Assembly: GCA_026018925.1 (NCBI GenBank)
Contig: JAKSZU010000012.1
Span: forward strand, 43,005,218 to 43,069,217
Direction of reading: 5' to 3'
Length of the DNA: 64,000 nucleotides
Source: Tupaia tana
Lineage: Eukaryota; Chordata; Mammalia; Scandentia; Tupaiidae
Shown here piece after piece: positions 49,151 to 61,469 of the stretch (its first letter is position 1; every line of letters starts with the position of its first letter). The position numbers and the translations under genes are program-made. The notes beneath the pieces were generated by a model. That model was not told where the DNA came from. It saw nothing but the letters and a program-made list of their open reading frames with translations, and did not search any database.

Positions 49151-49313
49151 GGGGCTGGCAGGTGACGTGGTGGTTAAGGGAGCTGGACTCCCACATGGCT
49201 GACCATGGTTCAATTCACAGACCAGGTGGCTTGCGCTCTCTCTCTCTGTCCCTCTCTGATTAAATTTAAATAAATAAATAAAGTTAAATAAGATAATTCA
49301 TTAAAAAAATAAT
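49151..49313 (+). mobile_element. tRNA-derived SINE family B with target duplication
   Basis: Flanked by AACCTCACAGGC (49139-49150) and AACCCCACAGGC (49314-49325). Lies just upstream of the RPL31 pseudogene. Confidence 0.9.
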
Positions 49314-49349
49314 AACCCCACAGGCATAAAGAGGTCTCTACCAAGTCTT

Positions 49350-49741
49350 AAAGCAGACGCTAGAAGGGTGGCGAGAAGAAGGGCCATTCTGCCATCAATG
49401 AGGTGGTGACCCGGGAATACACCATCAACATTCACAAGCACATCCATGGTGTGGGCTTCAAGAAACGTGCCTCTCGAGCACTCAGAGAAATCCAGAAATT
49501 TGCCATGAAGGAGATGGGGACTCCAGATGTGCGCATTGATCCCAGGCTCAACACAGCTGTCTGGGCCAAAGGAATAAGGACTGTCCCATACTGAATCCAT
49601 ATGCGGTTGTCCAAAAAAACAAAATGAGGATGAAGATTCACCCAACAAGCTCTACACTCTGGTGACTTATGTACCTGTTACCACTTCCAAAAATCTACAG
49701 TCAATGTGGATGAGAACTAACTGCTGATTTTCAAATAAAGT

Positions 49742-49776
<35 letters not shown>
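49350..49776 (+). pseudogene. RPL31 processed pseudogene with poly(A) tail
   Basis: Intronless copy of ribosomal protein L31 mRNA. The frame [28 protein letters not shown] and [15 protein letters not shown] is clear from about 49,370 to 49,590. Then an Arg CGA has become TGA (after RTVPY, 49,591-49,593); a one-base insertion follows in the SKRN region, and about four bases are missing near the C-terminus. The RPL31 3' end, an AATAAA at 49,734 and about 30 A residues follow. The start codon region is lost. It sits on the strand opposite to MARK2 inside the 5' intron. A family A SINE has inserted at the end of its tail. Confidence 0.93.
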
Positions 49777-49778
<2 letters not shown>

Positions 49779-49781
49779 TGT

Positions 49782-50055
49782 GGGACCAGCAGATGGCATA
49801 ACTATCACTGGAATCCCAGGTAGTCGATCAGGGTTCAAGTTTCAGACCTAGCGGCTTAAAACTAAAACTAAAACTAAAACTAAAACTAAAACTCATCCTG
49901 GGTACATGTGCATCCGTGCCCAAAATCCTGAGAAGAGAATGGAGGAGAAGGGATTGTGGTGTGGCCATTTCCTCTGGGGTAAGTGATTTCTTGCCTTCTG
50001 TCTCTCTGGTGGCCCACATGCCCTATAGCAAAAATCTCTCAAAAACAGAAAAAGC
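49782..50055 (+). mobile_element. tRNA-derived SINE family A inserted at the RPL31 poly(A) tail
   Basis: Flanked by AAAAGATG at 49773-49780 and 50056-50063. Carries an internal AAAACT expansion. Confidence 0.88.
49858..49899 (+). repeat. (AAAACT)7 hexamer repeat inside a SINE
   Basis: Seven perfect AAAACT units at the place where other family A copies have a single AAAACTCA. Confidence 0.95.
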
Positions 50056-52728
50056 AAAAGATGCAAATTCAAAATTACCAAATATCTAACACTGTTCAAA
50101 GCATGCAGAACAATGCTTGGCATACATTAAATGCTCACAATGTGCTAGCTGTTATTACTGTAATTCCGTATGTGTTCTCTTCTTATTCCGTAGGTTGCCA
50201 GAAGATATGGCTTGAACTTCTTTACCCAATCTCTTCACAAATGCTCTGCCATTTCCAAAAGGAGACAGATCTTTTAAAAGTGGCCAAGTAGAGCCCTGCA
50301 CTATTCCAAGTTCTGGTCATCTACTAGCATGGCTTGGACCTAGACCGGGTTTCTTACCAGAGTCAGAAAAAGGGTCCAGCAGCGCAACAGTTTTATCCCT
50401 TCCATAAAAGGCTACATTACCCTCCCCTGATTCAAAGTACTTTAGACATACACATCCCACCCTAGAAAAATCCAGAGTATACACCAGGGCTCCTGAGATA
50501 TAAAATGTCAACAATCTTGCCAAGACTTCCTAGATATATGAACCTGGGACCTTTCTAGATACAGGGACCTGGGAACTTTGCAAATCAAGTCACAATGGGA
50601 AAGGTGTCTAGTGCTCCTTACACATTTACCATTACAAGCGTGCACTGTGGCCAGTCAGGGCCTTCTGTATATCTACTGAAGCTAAGTGAGCACAGTTTCT
50701 GCAGCTGTGAGATGAAGGAAACCTGTGTGTCTATGTGTGGGGTGAAGGTCGTGGTCACACTTCCAGTTCCTCAGTGTCTCTAACCTGGGGCCTCAGCAGC
50801 CTTCTGTGGCAGCCAGGCTCCCCTCACCAGCTGTCCTCCACACAACGTAACAGGATCACTGTTGGGAAGATGGGATTTTTGGAGCTGGGTTTTGTATCCC
50901 ATGAACTAGCATGCATCTGTCTCAGGGGCAGGTTCCTGAAACAGCTGCATGTCCTGGGCCCCTGGAGATAGGATTTGACATACATGAAAAAGATAAATGA
51001 GAATCATAACTAGGAATTTAGAGGTAGTAAAGGCAAAAAGAAATGAAACTGTCATCTTCTCAGAGCTGAAAGCCCTACCCCATGGAAGCTGACTTTCCCT
51101 ACGGGTTCTCGCTATGGAATCACACACGCTCCCCTTTTACCTTCCTTGGCAGACCCAGGCTTCCTCCTGGTGTCTCCACCCTTTATCCTGACAGCTCTAC
51201 CATGTCAAATGACTATGGTATCTAATGCTGATGCTGGTAACCCCATGAAGAGATAACCATGGTCATGTGAGCCGGGCTGACATGTTCTGCTTTACTTGTT
51301 TATAGGCAAGAGGATTAAAACAACCCACTGGGGAGGGGAGGGGAAAAGGGCAAACCCTGTGCACAGGGCAAGCATTGGAAACTCAGCATTTGAGACCTCC
51401 CGCCAAGAAATCTTTTGCTCAAATATAAAACAGAAATCTCTTACCAAACACCAAACCAGCTAACCATGCCAAATACCACTTATGATCAAGTGACCTTGAG
51501 GCACTGCTCAATGTTTCCAATGTTCTTTGTATGAAAGATTGATATTTGGGATTTTTTTGGGGTGAGGGTGGAAGACTAGGGGGATGGGCAACATAGGGCC
51601 CCTAAAGAATCCCAAATTAAATTAATATCTGAACAAAGTCTTCCAGCCCACCTAGAAATATATATGTAGCCCTTAACAAAGATGGAATGTTTTAAGAGTT
51701 CTTGAATAAAGAAAGCAATTCAGTACTCAGATACCTAAACTCCTAATCAAAGTCAAGCTACCGAAACAGAACTTTCTGTGACCTGTTGAATTTGGAAAGA
51801 AAAGAATCACCTTTGGGCCCAGTTCCAGGGTGGCGAGGGTGGGGGAGAAGTTGGGGAGGGTTCAGGCAACAGGGAGTCTGGAGCCCAGGTCAGGGTCATC
51901 CCCTCGAACCAGTGGGTCAGCCTGAAAATGATGGTAACTAGCCACAAAACAGGAAGGAAGAGGGGAGGGTGGCCAGCACCTGAGCCCTTGGCTCCAGGCA
52001 GTCTAGCTGCAGAAGCTGCATGGCTCTGCTACAGAAGCTGGCCCCTGGCTCTGTGAAATTAGACTCTTTCTCCCCAGCAAAACCATTTGTCACAGCCCTT
52101 AAATAACCAATCCTCCCCATTCAGCAGCTCAGGCTGCTACTGGTTGGTCTCTGTCTTAGGCACTCAAGCCATAGCACAAGAGGATGTTTCCATTTGGACA
52201 TTCCCTTGGCTGATGGGAGGTTGGCAGAAGGCTAAGGTGGTATCCCTTCTTTAGCTAGCCAAAAGGGGACCATGAAACAGCCATTGGCAACCTGTGTTGC
52301 CTTTCCAACATCTTCTTTCTATCAAAGGAGCAGTCACCACTTTCCTATTCTACCCAGAATCTCTTTGAGGCCAGGGAAGATGCTCCCTCCTAAGGAAACC
52401 TAAGGCAGTAAGTTAGAAATGAAAGAACTCAGCTTAGGAACTAAAGAACCTGCTTAGGAGAAAAAGGGATATTGTACTGCAAGGGATTCCAAGAATAAAC
52501 TCCCCAAACTACTTACCCAGCTCTCCTGAAGAGCAGGGGTGTTTAGAAGCACTTTCCATTTCCCAATGCATTAGAGAACAGGGTGACCTCAGGCAGACCT
52601 GGCAGACATCTGGCTGGCTCACCAACTCCCCAGAAGAGCCCTGGTCTCCACTAACACCAGAATGAGTCCACACCTGCCACAGAGGGCCAGTCCTAGACAG
52701 TATCATGCTCCAGAGTGCACATACTCAC

Positions 52729-52764
52729 GCGCCCATTAATCTTCCTCCAGATCGCTGCTGTCAT
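52729..52764 (-). CDS. MARK2: Candidate alternative first exon of MARK2 (12 codons)
   Basis: On the minus strand an ATG at 52764-52762 opens 12 codons (MTAAIWRKINGR) that end at a strong donor, CGC|GTGAGTA. Phase 0 joins directly to the exon at 32971 (PTLGHLDSK). The start context is weak (T at -3), so such a transcript may instead begin translation at the strong-context ATG in that next exon (MLRGRNS, 32926-32924), as in a known short MARK2 isoform type. A GC box lies about 65 bases upstream. I do not recognise the peptide; the exon is inferred from splice site, phase and promoter context. Confidence 0.45.
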
Positions 52765-52828
52765 GCAGAGCGGTAAGGCGGGCTGAATCTCTGCTCTGAG
52801 CTGGTCACTCCAGTTTGCTTGGCAGTGA

Positions 52829-52838
52829 GGGGGCGGGG
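52829..52838 (-). promoter_or_regulatory. GC box upstream of candidate MARK2 exon
   Basis: GGGGGCGGGG on the + strand (CCCCGCCCCC on the MARK2 strand), an Sp1/KLF-type site beside a GGA-rich stretch, about 65 bases upstream of the candidate first-exon ATG. It is one of few such sites in this AT-richer intron. Confidence 0.45.
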
Positions 52839-54005
52839 AGAAGAGGAGGAGGAGGAACAGAGATTATGATTCTCTATTTTCAAGTCCCGCCTCTAAAACC
52901 CAGGGAGGGAAGCAGCTGGGTTCCCCATGTAGGAACTCCAATCTCGGGTACTACAGAGCCAACCAGCTGCATAAGGAAAACTCTGGGGAATGTGCACATC
53001 AAACAAGCTGGGAAAGGAGGGAGAACCAACCAGGATCGCTGTGGGCTGGTCTCCTGCCAAGAACTTTGAATGGTACTCCTATCAGAACTAGCACAGAACA
53101 GGAGGTGGGCAGGTTTATGGTCTCTGGGAAAAGGCAGGAGGGGAAACAGTAAAGCTGGACTAGCATGGGAACAAAACTAACTCCCTGACAGGAGAAGGGA
53201 CAGTGTATATAGTCAGAATTGAAATGCTGTCCCATTAAGCCTCTCCCAGTTGGACAGTCACATTCTAAGTGCATGTCAATTTTCACAGCCTTTGCTGGCT
53301 GTGCTCTGGACCCTTAGCAGTGAGGAGCATGGTCATTTCTACGACCCTGTAAGTTAAGGTCTACCACTTTAAACACTTGTGCCGACTGCCAATGACAGGA
53401 GGGAAGGGGACTCTCATTGGCTGTGTTGTGCAATCCAGTTTGCGACTAAGGGCAGGGCAGAAGCCACAGAAGACAGGCCCTCCTATAGGGAGGGGAGAGC
53501 TCCTCCCTTTCCAGAGTAGAGCCCAGGACGACCACAGAGAGGTGCTGTGTGGCGATAGCTATGTTTGTCAAGAGTGGCTGGAGGGATTACCACTAGGTAC
53601 TTCCTCTTGGCAGCTGCTACCGTGGGCCTCCAGGCTGCCTCTGAAAAGCCTGTAGAACCTCTAGTGGCAGTAAAGATTTCACTCCTTCACAAGAAAAGGG
53701 AAAGGGCTCCTGGTCCCTGGGTCTAAGGAAGCCCCACCATGTTCTCAGCCAGCCCTGCTGAAGAGCAAAACCCAGAGTCCCTTCCAGCACCGAAACCTCA
53801 CTAAAACCTCGGACAGCTTACTCTACCCACACTGCACATTTAAAAGCCAGTCCCTCTTTTTCCACAACTTGGCACATGGGGGTAGAATATGGAGGGGGGT
53901 GGAGTGGGTACCAGCAGTCATCTGAACAGGGTACCCAACACTGTTAACAGGAGAGAATGTCTTCCTATTCAAAGTATGCCTTAACAACAACAAAACACCT
54001 TTTTC

Positions 54006-54232
54006 TCTAGTGGCACGGTGGTTAAGACAGCTGGATCCCACATGGCCAACTCAGTGGTTCAAGTCCTGGACCCAGAGGCTTGAAAAACATGCTGGGTGCA
54101 TGTGCATGCCTGCCCAAAATCCTGAGAGGAGAACGGAGAAGGGATTACAGTGTGGACATCCTCCCAGGTGATTTCTCACTTTCTGTCTCTTTCTGGCAAG
54201 CACACACACCGCATCCTATAGTAAAAACTTAA
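54006..54232 (+). mobile_element. tRNA-derived SINE family C
   Basis: CTAGTGGCACGGTGGTTAAG, GCTGGATCCCACATGG, CTTGAAAAACATGCTGGG and ATCCTATAGTAAAAACTT. Confidence 0.83.
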
Positions 54233-54359
54233 ACATTTTCCTACAACTGCATTGTGAGCTGGCTGGCTCCCTCTTTCTGCCTGCAGCGTCACCCTTTCCC
54301 TTCTTCCTAGAACCCCATTCTGGACTCCAGACACCTGTCTTCAAATGTAGATGCTCTCT

Positions 54360-54735
54360 CAGACCCCCAGGTCCTTGCTACAGCCTCCTAGCACTTCCAT
54401 CGTCTGCTCTTGCTCCTCTTCCTGGTGAGCCTCAGCTGAGACATCACCTCCTCCAATAAGATTTCCCTGCTCCATCAAGCTCACTTCATAGGGTCCCTGC
54501 TCCACTGTTTCAGGGATCCCCAGCTCAGTCCTTCCTGCGCTAGGACTTCACTGCCTGCTGAAAGGCCTGTCTCCTCCTCAACTCTTGGTGGCTATCTTGT
54601 CCACCATTACACAAGACTGGGAGCAGCTAAGGGAAATTTCCAAGACCAAGTTACTTCAGTGTCCTCAGTGCTCAGGCCCAGTGCCTGGCACCTGACAGGC
54701 TCTCCAGAAATGCTTTCCTAATTTATGATGGGAAG
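54360..54735 (+). mobile_element. L2-like remnant
   Basis: Text such as CTGAGACATCACCTCCTCC, AATAAGATTTCCCTGC and GCCCAGTGCCTGGCACCTGA follows the L2 3' pattern. Confidence 0.65.
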
Positions 54736-55059
54736 TCTTGGGCTCAGAGTCTTCCTGCTGTGTTCACAGTGACTCCTTACCTCATAGCTCTTAGCACAAC
54801 TCTGTTCCATGTGACCCCTTTGACCTGGGTCAGGGATAGAATGCTGGTGCAGTTTTAAATCCATTCCCTAGGGTCTTCTGGCACCTCTCTGGACAGTCTC
54901 TGGCAGGATTTCAGAGGTCATCTCCAGTAGGTGGGGCTGGGGCCTGCTGCCCTTCCACTCTCCTTTACCAGCTTCCTTCTGCTATGAGGTCTGTAAGTAG
55001 CCCCCACATGGCCTTCTAGGCAGCAAGTCTGCCTCTGAAGTAGAAGCAAAAGGAGTATA

Positions 55060-55215
55060 GTGTCAAGGGCCTCCAGAGAGAACTATTCTAGACCCAGCTT
55101 TGCCCAAACAAGTTATATAACCTCGAGCAGGTCATTTACTCACTTAGGACCTGCATTTCCATGCTTATAAAACAAGAGGCTAGAGATGAGCTAGAGGTCT
55201 GTCCTGTGTGGGTGT
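55060..55215 (+). mobile_element. MIR remnant
   Basis: TATATAACCTCGAGCAGGTC, ATTTACTCACTTAGGACCTG and AACAAGAGGCTAGAG fit the MIR core and 3' half. Confidence 0.65.
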
Positions 55216-56032
55216 GAGAGTCCTCAGTGCCTCTGCACTCACTGAGCCTTCTAGTCCTGTTCCTGAGATAGCAGCAGGAAGTGGGCATGGTCTGCATGTC
55301 CTGCCGACCACTTCCTGACCTTGATTTACGTCAATTCAACCTGCTTAAAAGTCTAGCTCCATAAGCAAGACTCACTATATACACTTTGGATACTATACTT
55401 ACACACTGAAAAATCTCTTCCACCTAGGGCTGAAAAAAATGAAAGGTAACCTAAGTGGCAACTCCAGAAATTAGGGTACTAAATGGCAGCATGCCTCGGA
55501 AACATTACAACCCTAAATTCAGAGGTGCCCTAGGGAAGGATTCTCATCCTCCCTGGACTTTGCTTACCCACAATTTATAAGCTCCTCACCCCTCCCAGCC
55601 TCTCTGCATACCATGAATGTGGCCACAAGGAGCAGGAAAGGCCCCATGACACCATCTATTTCCAGGAGGCCCCAGGGCTCCACAGCCTTAACATTTTGAG
55701 CAGCTCTGGGCAAGCGCAGCCCGGAAAGGTAACAGGCACACCTAGTGCCTAGTGCCTGCCCTGCCGGCAGCATGATTCCCACAGCAGCTCAGCTGGTCTG
55801 AGGGTTCCTGGGTGGGGAGCTGCCTGCCCGCCTGCCAGGAGTAGGTAATCCGTGAGGAGAAACTGACTTGGCAAACCCCAGCAAGCAGCAGTTTCAGTCT
55901 CCCTACCCAAGGTGGAGGGGAGGGGGAGGCAGGTACAGCAGACCAGTTTAACAGGTCCTTACTTCTACCACCCTACACAGCTGGTACCTTCTCCACTGGT
56001 TCAAAAACAGGACAGTTAAAGGTCACATGGAG

Positions 56033-56268
56033 GGCTGGCCCCATGGCCTAGTGGTTAAGGAAACTGGATCCCACATAGCTGACTGCTGTTCGAATCACGG
56101 TCCTGGTAGTTTGAACACTGTGCTAGGCGCATGTGCGTGTGTAACTCAAAATCCCAACAGATGGAGAAATGGTGAAGAAGGGATTGTTGAGGTGTGACCA
56201 TACCCGATGGGGGGATCCTGCCCACCCCCTTCCCTGGCAAGCACATGGATCCTCTGACAAACAAATGA
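56033..56268 (+). mobile_element. tRNA-derived SINE family C
   Basis: GGCTGGCCCCATGGCCTAGTG, ACTGGATCCCACATAGC, GTTCGAATCACGG; ends CCTCTGACAAAC. Old copy. Confidence 0.78.
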
Positions 56269-57271
56269 AAAAGTCAGATGGAGCTTCACACCATGTGTCA
56301 TAAGGACTAGAGAATCAAGAAGAAAATGGTCATTTTTCTCACTCTTGCCCTACCCACAAGGGTCCTGGAAAACATGGTCCCTGGTTTCACAGCTCTTGTC
56401 AATTCAGAAAAGCAATGTAGCTCCTCTGAGATGTTCAAGAAAAATCTGGGTCCATGCCATCACCAGGCGCTGAGTTGGTGTGAAGTCAGTTCTTCCTGTG
56501 CCATACTCCTGAGCTTTTCTCCCACTATAAATAACTCCAGCCTTCTGACATAGACCATATGACCTCTCCAACTCTGGACAAAATCCCCAACACTCAGTGC
56601 ACCTCTGTTCACCCATCACAAAAGAGGGAAGAATGAGGCCAATTGAACCAGGACAACATAGGCAGAGATACTGAGTAAGGGGCAAGAACAGAACTCAGCA
56701 AAACCAGGAAGCTGGGTTTTCTGGATCTGGTCCCTACTTCAGGAAGCCAGGCAGGGGGTCCCTTAACAGTGCCTACTCTCCTCTGAGTTCGTAACACAGT
56801 TCAGTAGTAGGGTAAGCCTTCCCCCTCAATCCTTGTATCCTGAAAAAGTAGTTCACTTTAGCCTTATTGCATCTAAGACACTGATTAAGATTTGTGCCTT
56901 ACATTGCCGAAGAATTGGATGAAGACAGATGTTTGATTAACAAATCGGTATGAATATACTCCCTAAGGGTGGATACAATGGAGAATACTCACATTAAAAT
57001 TTTTCTTATTTTTTATTTCACAAATAATTCATTGAGAACTGACCATGCGAAAATACTCTAATAGGCTCTTGGGGAAGGAAGGGAAACAGAGAAGGATAAA
57101 GCATTGCAAACTCTTTGAATGCTGAGCCTTCAATCTAGGAGGAGAGAGGAGCCCAAACCACACAAATCCAGTGTGGGACCAAATGCAGGAACCGAAGTTT
57201 CAGTCCTATTCCCTACAATGTATGAGCTTCTGTTATTTTCCAGAGGAACAACAGGTTAAGAGCAATCTGAA

Positions 57272-57450
57272 GGGGCCAGCAAGTAGCATGGTGGTTAGGA
57301 GCGCTGGACTCCCACATGGCCAACTGCGGTTCGCATCTTAGACCTGGCAGCTTGCTTTCTCACTTCTCCTCTCCCTCTCTCTCATTCTGTCTCTCTCTGG
57401 TCAAATTAAAATAAATAAATAAAATGAACAAAGTTCAATAAAATAATTCT
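57272..57450 (+). mobile_element. tRNA-derived SINE family B
   Basis: GGGGCCAGCAAGTAGCATGG, GGTTCGCATCTTAG, tail TGGTCAAATTAAAATAAAT. Confidence 0.88.
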
Positions 57451-57790
57451 TTTTAAAAAATAAAGTTCTTCTCTTCAAAAAAAAAAAAAAAGGGAGAGAG
57501 AGAGACTTTCAGGTCTCACTTCTAGCTAGGTCCATGAGTTCTGCCAGGGTCTATCTAAGTCTGGGGCTTCAGTGAATATGGAGGCCTACCCACGAGGAGG
57601 CCACAGTAAAGACCTATAGAGGATGGAATAAGAAGAAGCCAGCTCAGGAGGACTCAGTGAAGGATCAATCATGTAGCCTTCTTCATCTTTCACCCTGTGT
57701 CTGAAAACTACTGCATTTGGACAGGATTAATATGCAAGCAAACATGATATGAAAAGGGCTTTAAAAATACAAAGGTAAAAAGGTGCTCAG

Positions 57791-57965
57791 GGGGCCAGCA
57801 GGTAGCATGGTTTTTAAGGACGCTGGGACTCCCACATGGCCGATCGTGGTTTGAGTCCTGGAACTGGCAGTTTGCTTTCTCACTTTCTCTCTTTCTCTCT
57901 GTCTCTCTCTGGATGGATGGATGAATGGATATATACATACATACATATATATAATAATTCTTTTT
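57791..57965 (+). mobile_element. tRNA-derived SINE family B with target duplication
   Basis: Flanked by AAAAAGGTGCTCAG (57777-57790) and AAAAAGTTGCTCAG (57966-57979). The CT body ends in a GATG/ATAC simple repeat instead of the usual tail. Confidence 0.88.
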
Positions 57966-57984
57966 AAAAAGTTGCTCAGATTCT

Positions 57985-58258
57985 GGGACCAGCAGTTAGC
58001 GTAATGGCTATGTCGCTGGACTCCCACGTAGTCGACCGCAGTTCGCGTCCCGGACCCGGCGGCTTAAACTCACGCCGGGCGCGTGTGCGTGCGTGCTCAA
58101 GATCCCGAGAGGAGAATGGAGGAGAAGGGATTGCGGCGTGGCCATCCCCCCTGGGGGGTGATTTCCTGCTTTCTATCTCTCTGTCTCTCTCTGTCTGTCT
58201 GGCGAGCGCACGCGCCCTATAGCAAAAACCTCTCCAAAAAAAAAAAAAAAAAAAAAAA
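57985..58258 (+). mobile_element. tRNA-derived SINE family A, young, perfect 14-base duplication
   Basis: GTTGCTCAGATTCT at 57971-57984 and 58259-58272 flank a near-consensus copy with a pure A tail of about 24 residues. Confidence 0.96.
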
Positions 58259-58438
58259 GTTGCTCAGATTCTTAGTTATGAAAATGAAGTTAGAAGAAGC
58301 TCCTAGTAAGAACAATAGGTTACCCTGGGGAAGATTTGGAAGGGGTTCCTGAAGTTCTGAGTCCGAGCCTCTGTATCTCAATGTTAGCTGTGACTTGGGA
58401 GCACATTTAAACATTTGTCCTTTAATTTCCAGTTGCTA

Positions 58439-58672
58439 GGACCAGCAGGTGCTGGACTCCCAAGTAAGTTGACCGTGTTTCAAGTCCTGGCCCTGGTGGC
58501 TTGAAATACATGGGTTATGTGTGCATGCGTGCCCAAAATCCCGAGAAGAGAATGGAGAAGAGACTACAGCATGGCCATCCCCACCCTGGGGGTGATTTCT
58601 CACTTCCTATCTCTCTGTGCAAATGGTGAGCACATGTGTTATAGCAAAAATCTCTCTTATAAATACATACAT
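58439..58672 (+). mobile_element. tRNA-derived SINE family A, diverged, head partly deleted
   Basis: GGACCAGCAGGTGCTGGACTCC lacks the central D-loop-like part of the head; the rest reads as family A to TATAGCAAAAATCTCTCTT. Confidence 0.82.
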
Positions 58673-60919
58673 ACTAATTGCTGGTTATCAAGCCTAGTCT
58701 TCCTTCATCCTCAGTCAACCAATGCTATAGCCCAGTTCACACAGTCTTTAGGTTGTACCTTTATTCATCAGCCTACCAGAAGTTTCAGAGCTCTTCAGAA
58801 AGATAGGAAGAAGGGATACTCATTCCTGAAAACACTTGGGAAGAAATAAAATTCCCTTCAACAAACTGAAGATTTTATGCCATCTAAAAAATGAAAAGTC
58901 AGTTAATTCAGAGCCTGGGAAATAAAAGATTAAGTAAGGCCCACGTTCTCTATTGGGGGAAAAACAGAAATCTGAAGTCATTCCTCCCTTATCTTATAAA
59001 AGAGGAAAAGCTGGTGAGAAGTCTCAAAAGAGAATCACTTCCTGAAATGAAAAAATTTAAAAATAAATAAATAGGAAAGAAAAAAATGGGAATTGACTTG
59101 CTCAAAACCTTTCCTGTATAACACATAGCAGATTAGCTACATAGACTCCTTTGGAATGGTTTACCACGAACAGTCTTATAATGTAAGCATTTTGAATGTG
59201 AAGCTGGGAGTTCAACACCTAAACATTTATTGAGAAAAATCTTTATACCACAATCATAATGAAGATCTAACATTAGTGTTTGACATTTTGTCATTAAGGG
59301 ATTGGTTTTAACAGTCTGGATTTGGCAGTCTGCCCTATCGGCTGTTTCACAAGCAGTTTCTGTGGTTTCAAGAAAGGCAGGGTGTTTGCTTTTAAATACT
59401 ATCTTAAAAATATATTTCAGAATGGGGTTCAATCATTCCAAGACAGAAGGAGGGAATGAAAACCAAACCAAACAAAGGAATCTGGTGCTACCAAACAGAA
59501 AGGGAACACACCAGAGAGCAGGATAGGAAGAGACTCCTGTACCAAAATGGCAAGACAACCCAACTCAGTACTTCTCACTACCACGTGAGAAGATTAGGAG
59601 GTGGAAGTGGCACTAAAAACAAGACTAATAAAGAGAAATTCCTATACAGATCTTCATCTCTCCAAAATCAACTTTACCTGGCCCAAATCTATTCGCCTAT
59701 TTGAAAAAAATAAACAAAACCATCCCAACAGTTCCACGTCAATGTAAAGGACTGTCATCTAATCAATTAGCAGTCACACCTCTGCCAGCATGATGTCGGT
59801 AATTAAGGTAGAGGTTTTTCTCCCTGGGAATACAAGTACAGAAGGGCAGAGCCTCTATGGACCTAACCCATTATGACAGCCTTTTCATTAGCAAGAAAAA
59901 CACTGCCATGCATTCTCCAAGGAAGCAGTGTCCTGCATCACTAAAGAACACCTGTGTGTGAACAGCAGCTACCTCTGCTTAGAGAGAAAAATGTGCTGGC
60001 TATGAGTTACGGGGAGGGAGAAAACCACTGATAAAGTCAACAGGTTTTTTTTTTCTCAAAATAATTCAGGCGTACTATCCACACTAACAAAAAGAGATGT
60101 GTTCTAAAGTGATTTAGAAATGGCACATTAGTATGATTTTGGAGAAGACAATCAGCTTTGAACACCAATACAAACAATCGTACAGGCATACTTCAGCCCC
60201 GTTCTTTGCTAGGGCCGTAAAGAGGAGCATAGTGGCTAAGTAACACTTGAACCAACAGCAGCAGCTTACCCCTTTACCTTCATCCCATGCTGGCATCCTA
60301 AAATAACAAGCATCATTGCCAAGGTTAGACAAGCAAAGAAATTAAACCAAATATTTAAGTTTAACTAAAATTCTGTAGAGGGGCACACAGCAATCATTTC
60401 AGTAAGAAGCAACTACAGATGTCTAGGAGGGCCACTCATATGGCTTATGGGGACCAGCTTCAGGATAGAGAAGTAAACCAAAAGAGAGACCAGTAAATGC
60501 AAACAGCAAGTAGTGGCATATTACATAAACTTTAGGATAAAGAGATATACCAGGATGGCTAGAGTTCAGTTCCCAGGACTGAACTGGTAAGTCCCACATG
60601 CACACAAGGGCCTGGTACTACCAGCTATGGTGCTCAGTAGCTGAACACGCTAAGAGTGTATTTAAGAGGTACACAGGTGGCTGTAGGGAGAAAACTTGGG
60701 TTTGTTCCATAGGGCCAAAATACATAGAGTTAAGATCCACATATGAAAGCTTCTATTTTTTCTTTTGAGAGGAGTAGGGATGGTACTTACAAAAAAAAGT
60801 TCTAGAATCCCAACAGTTCATGGGTGCTACAGTCAGGATAGTCAAATTTAGAAATCCAAATTTTCCTATGCTGAGGTACTTGGTAATTACCAATTTTTAA
60901 GTATCAGAGCTTTAGTTTT

Positions 60920-61092
60920 CCTTTTTTTAAAAAAGAATTGTTTTATTTAACCTTATTTATTTATTTATTTATTTTAATTTGGTGGGGGGAGAGGAGAGAA
61001 AGTGAGAAAGCAAGCTGCCAGGTCCAAGACTTGAACCGAGATCAGACACATGGGAGTCCAGCCCCTTAACCACTAAGCCACCTCCCAGCCCT
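60920..61092 (-). mobile_element. tRNA-derived SINE family B with target duplication
   Basis: Reverse copy; GAGCTTTAGTTTT before and GAGCTTTGTTTT after. Confidence 0.85.
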
Positions 61093-61179
61093 GAGCTTTG
61101 TTTTTTCTAAAGTGGTTCTTGAAATTCCAGAAATGGAAAGAGATAAAGTGAACCAGAAGCCAAGATTAAATAAGGTTTT

Positions 61180-61423
61180 CTGTATTTGTTTGTTTTTTTG
61201 TTTCCTGTCAGAGGGTGCAGGCATTTGCCAGAGAGAGCAGAGAAGAAAGCAGTCCCCCAGTGGAGCGTGGTCATGCTGCATCCTTTCTCCTCCATTTCTT
61301 CATCCTGCTGGGATTTAAGGCATCCATGCACATAGCATGTTTCTCAAGCTGCCAGATCTAGAAACCTCTTGTTTGACCACGTGGGATGTAGCTCCCTTAA
61401 CCAGGGAGCCACAGGGCCAGCCC
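61180..61423 (-). mobile_element. tRNA-derived SINE family C, old
   Basis: Reverse copy: GTCAGAGGGTGCAGGC, CTGCATCCTTTCTCCTCC, ending AGGGAGCCACAGGGCCAGCC. Confidence 0.72.
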
Positions 61424-61469
61424 TTAATAAGTTTTATTTTTCTTTTAATAAAGTTTCTCATAGCTGGCT

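Larger units (their letters stand above)
32972..52728 (-). other. MARK2: MARK2 5' intron, repeat-rich
   Basis: About 20 kb of non-coding sequence upstream of the first visible MARK2 exon. It holds the L1 fragment, SINEs, MIR/L2 remnants and the RPL31 pseudogene listed separately. Stretches 37,670-40,830, 43,100-44,370, 44,520-46,680 and 50,060-52,728 show no gene or recognisable repeat beyond short simple repeats. Confidence 0.75.
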
